A stretch of 64,000 nucleotides of DNA. Origin: Ophiosphaerella korrae (lineage: Eukaryota > Ascomycota > Dothideomycetes > Pleosporales > Phaeosphaeriaceae). The notes below the pieces were generated by a model. That model saw nothing but the letters and a program-made list of their open reading frames with translations. It ran no database searches and was not told the DNA's origin. A program made the translations under genes and the position numbers. Of this stretch, positions 57,445-64,000 are shown piece by piece (the stretch's first letter is position 1; the number at the start of each line of letters is the position of its first letter). Where the stretch lies: the NCBI GenBank assembly GCA_028456385.1, contig JALNQF010000027.1:1-64000 (forward strand), written 5' to 3'.

Positions 57445-60400
57445 CCTTGCTAATTTAGACATTAAGAGAAGCGAAGCGTAAGTAGCGCATAGTCTAGCTA
57501 ACACGATAGTAGAGAGTTTAACTAAATAAGTAGCTAAGGCACTTCTAAGTAGTTATAAATTAGATAATATAGTATAGAAAGTAATTAAAGAATATATAAA
57601 CAACCTAATCTTAGAAACAGAAGATATAAAGATAGTAATTAACGCTTTAGAAATATAGAATAAAGAACTACAAGACTACTTAAAGTAAAATAAAGTATAA
57701 ATTAAAGCTATTATAAAAAGCTAAAACTAGATAGAACTAATTACCTAAAGACTAGAGATAAGTGCAACAAAAAAACTACCTAAAATACCTATTCTTAAGA
57801 AATTTAATAAAATAAGGGAAAAACTAAGACCCTTTATAGTGTTAGTACAACTCTAGATAGATATATAAGTACTACACTTTAATATAGAAGAGAAAAAGGT
57901 AATATATATTAGAATATACCTAGAAGAAGATATAATAAGATAGTTTAAACCTTACTAGATAGATTATATAATATATACCCTAATAATATAGAAGGATAAA
58001 ACTAGAGCTATCTTTAGAAGCTACGAATACTTTACTAAACAAATAAGAGTAGTATTTAGAGATACTAATATTACCTAATAAGCTAAAGAAAAACTCGAAA
58101 GGCTTACATAAAGTAAAAGTATCCTAGAATATATATTATAGTTTAAATAACTATTATAAAATATAGAATAGAATAAATTAGCCCTAATATTACAATTTAA
58201 ATAAGAACTAAATGTAAAAATCTAATACAAAATAATTTATATAGAAAAACTAAGGATACTAGAAGCTTTAAAATAATAAGTAATATAAATTAATAATAAT
58301 CTTTAAGAATAGAAGAAGAATAAATATAAAAGTTAACCTAGAAATTAGGATACTAGAGACCCTATAATCCTTAACGCTAACAAGGATAGGAAAAAGAAAA
58401 AGAATAACAACTTTACGTACTTTAACTATAGTAAGAAAGGCTACTACGTAAAAGATTACTAATTATAAAAGAAGAAAGATATAGTATATTATAAATATAA
58501 AAAACTAGGATACTTTATAAAAGACTATAGAAGTAAAGACTATAAGAAAGATAAAGAAGCCTAGTTAAAAATAACTAAAGGTAAAAAGAAAGTACTAAAA
58601 GTATAAGCTAAACTATAAGATAAAGTAGCTAGGAGTAAAGAAATATAATACGTAATACTCTACTAGACCTTTTGTTACAAAGATAACTACTATATATACT
58701 TTTCTAGTAAGTAAGATATAAGATAGTTCTTATAAAAGAATAGTGTAGTAGCAATAAAAGAAAATAGAATAAAGGCGTAGCTAGAAGAAATAGCGCACGT
58801 AATAAACCTACTAATAGAGGACTTAGAAAGGGAGAAACCCTAAACTCTATTAATCTAGGCTAAAGAATAGGCACTAGATAAAGAAACTACTACAACTTCC
58901 CCTAAAGGACTACAAAGAAGTAAGAAAGAAATTAGTATAAGAGGTATAGAGTATACCTAGCTAGATATATATAGCTATAATAGCTATATAATAATAGATA
59001 TAAAAGAATAAAATAAATAATAGAAGTTTATTTAGAAATACTTACTAGCTATAAGAATAGAGGAAGCGTGCAAAGACTAGAAAAAACGCAACCCTAAAGA
59101 AATAAAATTTATACTATTTTAAGAATAGATAAAGTAATATATAGTTATAGTAGGAAGAATACCTATATAAAAGGAATAGTAGTACCTTACAAGAAAGACG
59201 TAATAGATTAACAAAGCCTATACACTAAGAATACTAGTAGTATACTATATTCTAACTATAGATATACCTAAAAAAGATAAATACTAGGAAGGAGATAATA
59301 AAATAACAAACCTAAAGTATCTAGTATACTTTAAAGTATTATAGATATTATACTTAGATAAGAATTATATTATATATAGAAACTCTAAAGTAAATAACTA
59401 CGCGTAGCTAATATAAAGAAGAGGCTACAATTATACAAGAGTAATTCTAGTAGAGGATATCTAAGGATAGGAGATAATACTAGAAGAAGGATACTTAGCG
59501 GTAAGGCCTAGACTAAAACTATCTAAGAAATACGTCTAAAGAGGACTATAGTATAAATACACTTATAATAAATATCTAAAATATAAGGAATATAAGCTTA
59601 CAATAAGACTATAGCCTTAAAAAGATAGATAATTTACAAAATAGCCTAAGTAAGAATAGCTAGAAGGTATTAGAGGCCTATATATTACGAAAATAGGCAC
59701 GTACTAAGGAAAAAAAGTATAACTAATAATTAATAGTAGAGCTATAAGAAACTTTATATTAAAAAAGTTTATAGAAATACAAGGAATACGTTATATAATA
59801 AAGAAGTACCTTTAATAGCTAAGTATAATTAAAGGAAAATTATTCTAGGAACCTATTAGGTTTGAGATAGTTCTCTTTACATTAGAACTAAAAAGAATAA
59901 CAATCTAGAACATAGTTATAGATATAACAACAATTAATAATAAATAAGATATAATATTAGAAATACTACAGTTATAAATAACTAACCTATATATTAATTA
60001 GAGAATATAAAAAATTAACTACTATAAGATAGGTATATTAAAAGCTAATATAAGCACTTATAAAAGAAAATTTCCTAAAGAATATAAGATATAAGAAAAA
60101 TAGCTTATAGAACCTAAAGACTATCTTCTAGAATATTAGCTATAGGACTTAGTAATAGACCTAGAAGAAGGAAAAGATATAGGATAGAGCTTAGTCTATA
60201 GAAAAACTAAAGAAGAATCTAAAATTAAATAAGCATTTATTAAAAATGTAATAAGAAAAGGATAGATATTAGAATCTAAATCCTTAGTAGTATATAGACT
60301 TATATTTATAAACAAGAAGAGAATAGATAATAAAAGACTTTGCGTAGATTTTAGAAAAACTAACGTAATTATAAGCAAGAACTAATATCTCTTACTATAA

Positions 60401-63400
60401 ATAGATAAAATACAAGATAGGCTATAAAAAGTAAAGATTTTTACAAAACTAGATATCTAAAACACCTACTACTAAATTAGAATTAAGGAAGGTAATAAAT
60501 AGAAAATAGTATTTAGAACGTAATATAGACTATATAAATACTTAGTTATACCTTTTAGATTAATAAACGCACTAGTAGTATTTTAAGAAAGAATTAATAT
60601 AGTACTAAGAGAATACTTAGATATATTTATATTTATATACCTAGATAATATCCTTATATTCTTAGAAATAGAAGAAGAACACGTATAACATATATATAAG
60701 GTACTAGAAAGACTAGTAGAAAATAAATTATTTCTTAAAATAAGAAAATATAAGTTCTATACAAAAGAAATAGACTTCCTTAGATTTATTATAGAACTAG
60801 GAAAAATTAAGATTAACCTAGAAAAAATTAAGTTAATTAATAAATAGCTAACACTAAAGAACTTAAAAGAGGTATAATAATTTTATAGGTTAGTAAACTT
60901 CTATAAGAAGTTAATAGTAAAATAGTCTAAAGATATAGAACCTATAACAAGACTTATAAAAAAGACACGCTATTTAAATAGATAAAGGAATACAATAAAG
61001 TATTTAATAAAATTAAGAGAAAGTTTATAGAAAACCTAGTTATTAAAATATACAACCTAGACTTACTAGTAATAGTAAAAACAGATATATCTAATTTAGT
61101 TTATAGAATAGTACTAATATAGGAAGACCTAAAGACTAGAAAAGAATATTTAGTTAAATATTTCTCTAAGAAAATAAAACTAGTAGAGCTTAACTACCTA
61201 ATCTATAACAAGGAAATATTAGCAATTTACAAAGTATTTAAACAATAGAGAATATACTTATAAGGAGTAAAATACTAAATAAAAGTCTATATAGAATATA
61301 AGAATCTTATAAGATTTATAATAAATAAGGAATTATTATAACGCTATATAAGATAGTAAGAATTTCTATTAATATTTAACCTAGAAATTATACATATAAA
61401 AGGAAAAGATAACTAGTTAGTAAACGCCTTAAGTAGAAGACTAGATCTACAAGAAGAAGTAAACACTACTAGTATAGTTCTAGTTAAGAATAACGAAGGA
61501 TATTTAATTCTAAATATACTTAAAATAGCTACTATACTTAAAAGAACAAGTAGCAAGCTAGACGAATAGATCTAGAAAATAACGCAAGAAGTATCTAAAG
61601 AAATAGAGAAATTAGAAATTTAGGAAGGATTTGTATAAGCCTATAGAAGAATATATATCCTAAGGAAAATCTAAAAAGAATTTATATAACAATTCTACAA
61701 ACTACTAGTATATAGACACTAAGGAATTAATAAAACTCTAAATAGATTACTACAAGACTACTATATCCTAAAAGTAAGATAACTATTAATAGAAGTACTA
61801 AGAGACTATATAGAATACTATAGAAATAAGTATAGTAGATACATAATATATAGGATGTTACAACTAGCTAAAATACTAGAATAACTATAAAGAATTATTA
61901 TAATAGACTTTATTACGAAGTTACCTAAGTTAAAAGACCTAATATTAGAAGTTAAGTATAATAGAATTCTAATAATAGTAGATAAGCTTATAAAATACTT
62001 ATACTTTAAACTATATAAAGAAAAAAGTAGGATAGAGGTTACTATATACTAGGTTCTAAGAACTATAATTAGCTAATATAGACTCTTAGACAAGATTATT
62101 ATAGATAGAGACGTAAGATTTATATTAAAACTATAGAAAATAAGAATAGTATAAATAGGAATTAATTATACAATGTTAACAGCATATTACTTATAAATAG
62201 ATAGATAATTAGAACGTATAAACTAGATAGTAGAATAGTACTTAAGATACTACCTTAACTATAACTAGAACAACTAGGTATAGTTACTACCTATAGTATA
62301 GTTAGTATACAACAGCGCAAAGAATATAGTAATAAGAGTATTACTTTTCTTTATAAACTATAGATTTAACCCTAGTATATACTAAACACTAAGAACTAAA
62401 GAATCCTAGTTACTAAGAGGAGAAAACCTTGCAAATAGACTTAAGGAAATACACGATTAACTAAGATAGGATATAGAATTTCTACACAATTAAATAGTAA
62501 AATATTATAATAAAAAATACTAGGAAAGACCTTAATTTAGAGAAGAAGAAAAAGTATAGTTAGTCTAAAAGAATATTAAAAGTAAACAACTAAGCCTAAA
62601 ACTAGATTACGTTAAGATAAGACTATATAAGATTAAGAAGAAAGTTATACTAGTTATATTTAAACTAAAATTACTAAGTAAAATAAAGATATACCTAATA
62701 TTCTATATAGTACTACTAGAATAAGTATTATAAGACGTAGAACTACTAGTATACAAAGTAGACACGTATAGAGAACAAGAAGAATAGAAAATAAAAGAAA
62801 TCTTAGTATACTAGTTCTATAATAGTAAGAACTATTACCTAGTAAAATAGATAGGTATAGACGAAAAAAGACAACTATAGGAAGAAATATAGGAACTAGA
62901 AGATAACCTTAATTACTCTAAGAAACTAGCAGAGTTCTAAAATTAAAACTCTCTAGAGCGCCTTATAGTAAACTAAGAAAATTAACGTTACTACTACTAA
63001 ATAGAGAGGCGATAGAAACGCCTAATATAATAGGAGTAGCCTCTACTATAGCCTTAAAATTAAGCTTAGACTCTATAAGAGTAGCCTACGTAATAAACTT
63101 TTTATTATTTAAGGCCTTCGTCTTATAAAGATAAACTAGACAAGTATAATTTTCTACCTATATACTTAGAATCTAATTACGTTCTTTTTTAGCCTTAGTA
63201 ATCTATTTAGATAGTTTATCTTAAGTATAGTTAATAGCTCTCCCTATTATAAATAAGTATAGACGCGTAAATAAGTATTATTAACTTATACTCTACAAGA
63301 GACACGCTAGAAAGATTATAAGACGTATAAGTATTAGTATAAATATATACCTTATAGGCCTTACTATATTTTAAAGAAATATACTCTATAAGAGGATTTA

Positions 63401-63590
63401 AAGATTTATAATAAGAATAAGGAAATATAGTAATACTATAACGTAATATATAATTTGCTAATTAAAGATAACAAAGGGTAGATTTAGTAGGTATAAGGGA
63501 AGATAAGGAACTCTACATTAATAAAGAAACTAGGTTAATAACTCTAGCTCTAGGATAGATAAACTAGAACCTACCTAGAAGGGGAGATAG

Positions 63591-64000
63591 TGTTATAGGC
63601 GTAACAAGAGAAATTAAGATAGAACTAATTAGTCCTAACTTAGGTGCTAACAAAGTATAGGACAAGTAGGGTAATAACCTTAATTAGGAGACTACTTACA
63701 ACTAGGATACTTAGTAGTAATCTATAATTACGTATAAATAGATTAGGGTAATCTATAATAACGTATAAATAGATTAAGGTAATCTATAGTTACGTATAAA
63801 TAGATTAGTAGTAATCTATAGTGTTGTATAAATAGATTAGTATAAGTATATAGTTAATAGAATACGCATTATTAGGATAGTATTAGTAATCTAATTTCTA
63901 ACCTAGAACGCTAATATTTAATATTGTACACATAAATTAACTATTGTTTATAGTTATTACTAATTATAATATAAACTTTTGCTATTACCTCTTAATCTAC
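63591..64000 (+). repeat. 3' LTR of element D, cut by the window end
   Basis: The first 410 bp of the LTR, beginning TGTTATAGGCGTAACAAGAG. It is preceded by the polypurine tract and collinear with 56986-57395. Confidence 0.9.

Larger units (their letters stand above)
56986..64000 (+). mobile_element. Ty3/gypsy chromovirus-like retrotransposon D (runs off window)
   Basis: A nearly complete plus-strand element. 5' LTR 56986-57444 (459 bp); 3' LTR from 63591, cut by the window end (expected to finish near 64049). Between them: gag with a zinc-knuckle segment near 58418-58460 (FNYSKKGYY, Cys codons mutated to Tyr); the protease active site near 59725-59760 (Asp and Gly of the D-S-G motif mutated to Asn and Arg); reverse transcriptase about 60250-60900 with the tetrad as YLDN; RNase H about 61080-61450; integrase about 61500-62450; a chromodomain-like end about 62740-62940; and a polypurine tract AAGGGGAGA just before 63591. 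Numerous TAG/TAA stops sit at former Trp and Gln codons. No primer-binding site matching a tRNA 3' end was obvious. It is the best-readable copy and orients elements A, B and C. Confidence 0.92.

Noticed and set aside
56986..57460. tRNA primer-binding site after the 5' LTR of D
   Set aside because: The sequence after the LTR (CCTTGCTAATTTAG) lacks the expected TGG start and does not match a tRNA 3' end I know; priming mode left open.
60196..60378. Hydrophobic 60-codon minus-strand frame
   Set aside because: Antisense to the reverse transcriptase of element D.

Overview
The window is from a filamentous ascomycete with a two-compartment genome, most likely a Dothideomycete. The evidence is short GT-AG introns (mostly 46-79 bp), HET-domain, CorA-like and fungal kinase families, a CE18 (Agd3-type) secreted deacetylase, and long, extremely AT-rich blocks of dead Ty3/gypsy retrotransposons. 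In those blocks CA/TG has been turned almost wholesale into TA, the signature of repeat-induced point mutation (RIP). The organism is inferred; no species marker is present.

Layout. 1-21,660 is an AT-rich repeat block: an old chromovirus remnant (G) is interrupted by a complete gypsy element (A, 1541-15637), which is itself interrupted by a second one (B, 2278-9311). After it comes an unclassified RIPed repeat (F) carrying a solo LTR (20169-20599). About 21,660-42,370 is a gene island of normal composition. 42,371-50,151 is a roughly 0.7 kb palindromic inverted-repeat element split near its centre by a third complete gypsy element (C, 42734-49798). About 50,150-53,150 is a second short gene island. 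About 53,150-64,000 is AT-rich again: a truncated gypsy copy (E), a second F copy in inverted orientation, and a nearly complete gypsy element (D, 56986 to beyond the window) on the plus strand.

Genes that look intact, with introns resolved from the sequence: a small secreted AA1-like protein (22263-22755, -), a five-exon Agd3-like polysaccharide deacetylase (24851-27197, -), a tandem kinase/pseudokinase protein (36463-39337, -), a CorA-like two-helix membrane protein (40712-42161, +) and a kinase-TPR protein (50359-53045, +). A HET-domain gene (31821-34009, -) is nearly intact but carries a one-base frameshift just after its probable start. Between them lie pieces of broken genes: an SDR, an AMP-binding enzyme, a second HET gene, a peroxiredoxin C-terminus, a 2EXR/F-box-like N-terminus and two unrecognised fragments.

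How they fit together. HET, kinase/pseudokinase, CorA-like and kinase-TPR proteins are the kinds of genes that recur in fungal non-self recognition and regulated-cell-death repertoires. Here they sit together in about 21 kb, of which 7.8 kb is inserted transposon. Removing that insert puts the kinase-TPR start codon about 0.4 kb downstream of the CorA-like stop codon, so the two were once close tandem neighbours. The secreted deacetylase and the small secreted protein sit on the AT-rich border, the setting typical of fast-evolving secreted genes in RIP-active plant-associated fungi.
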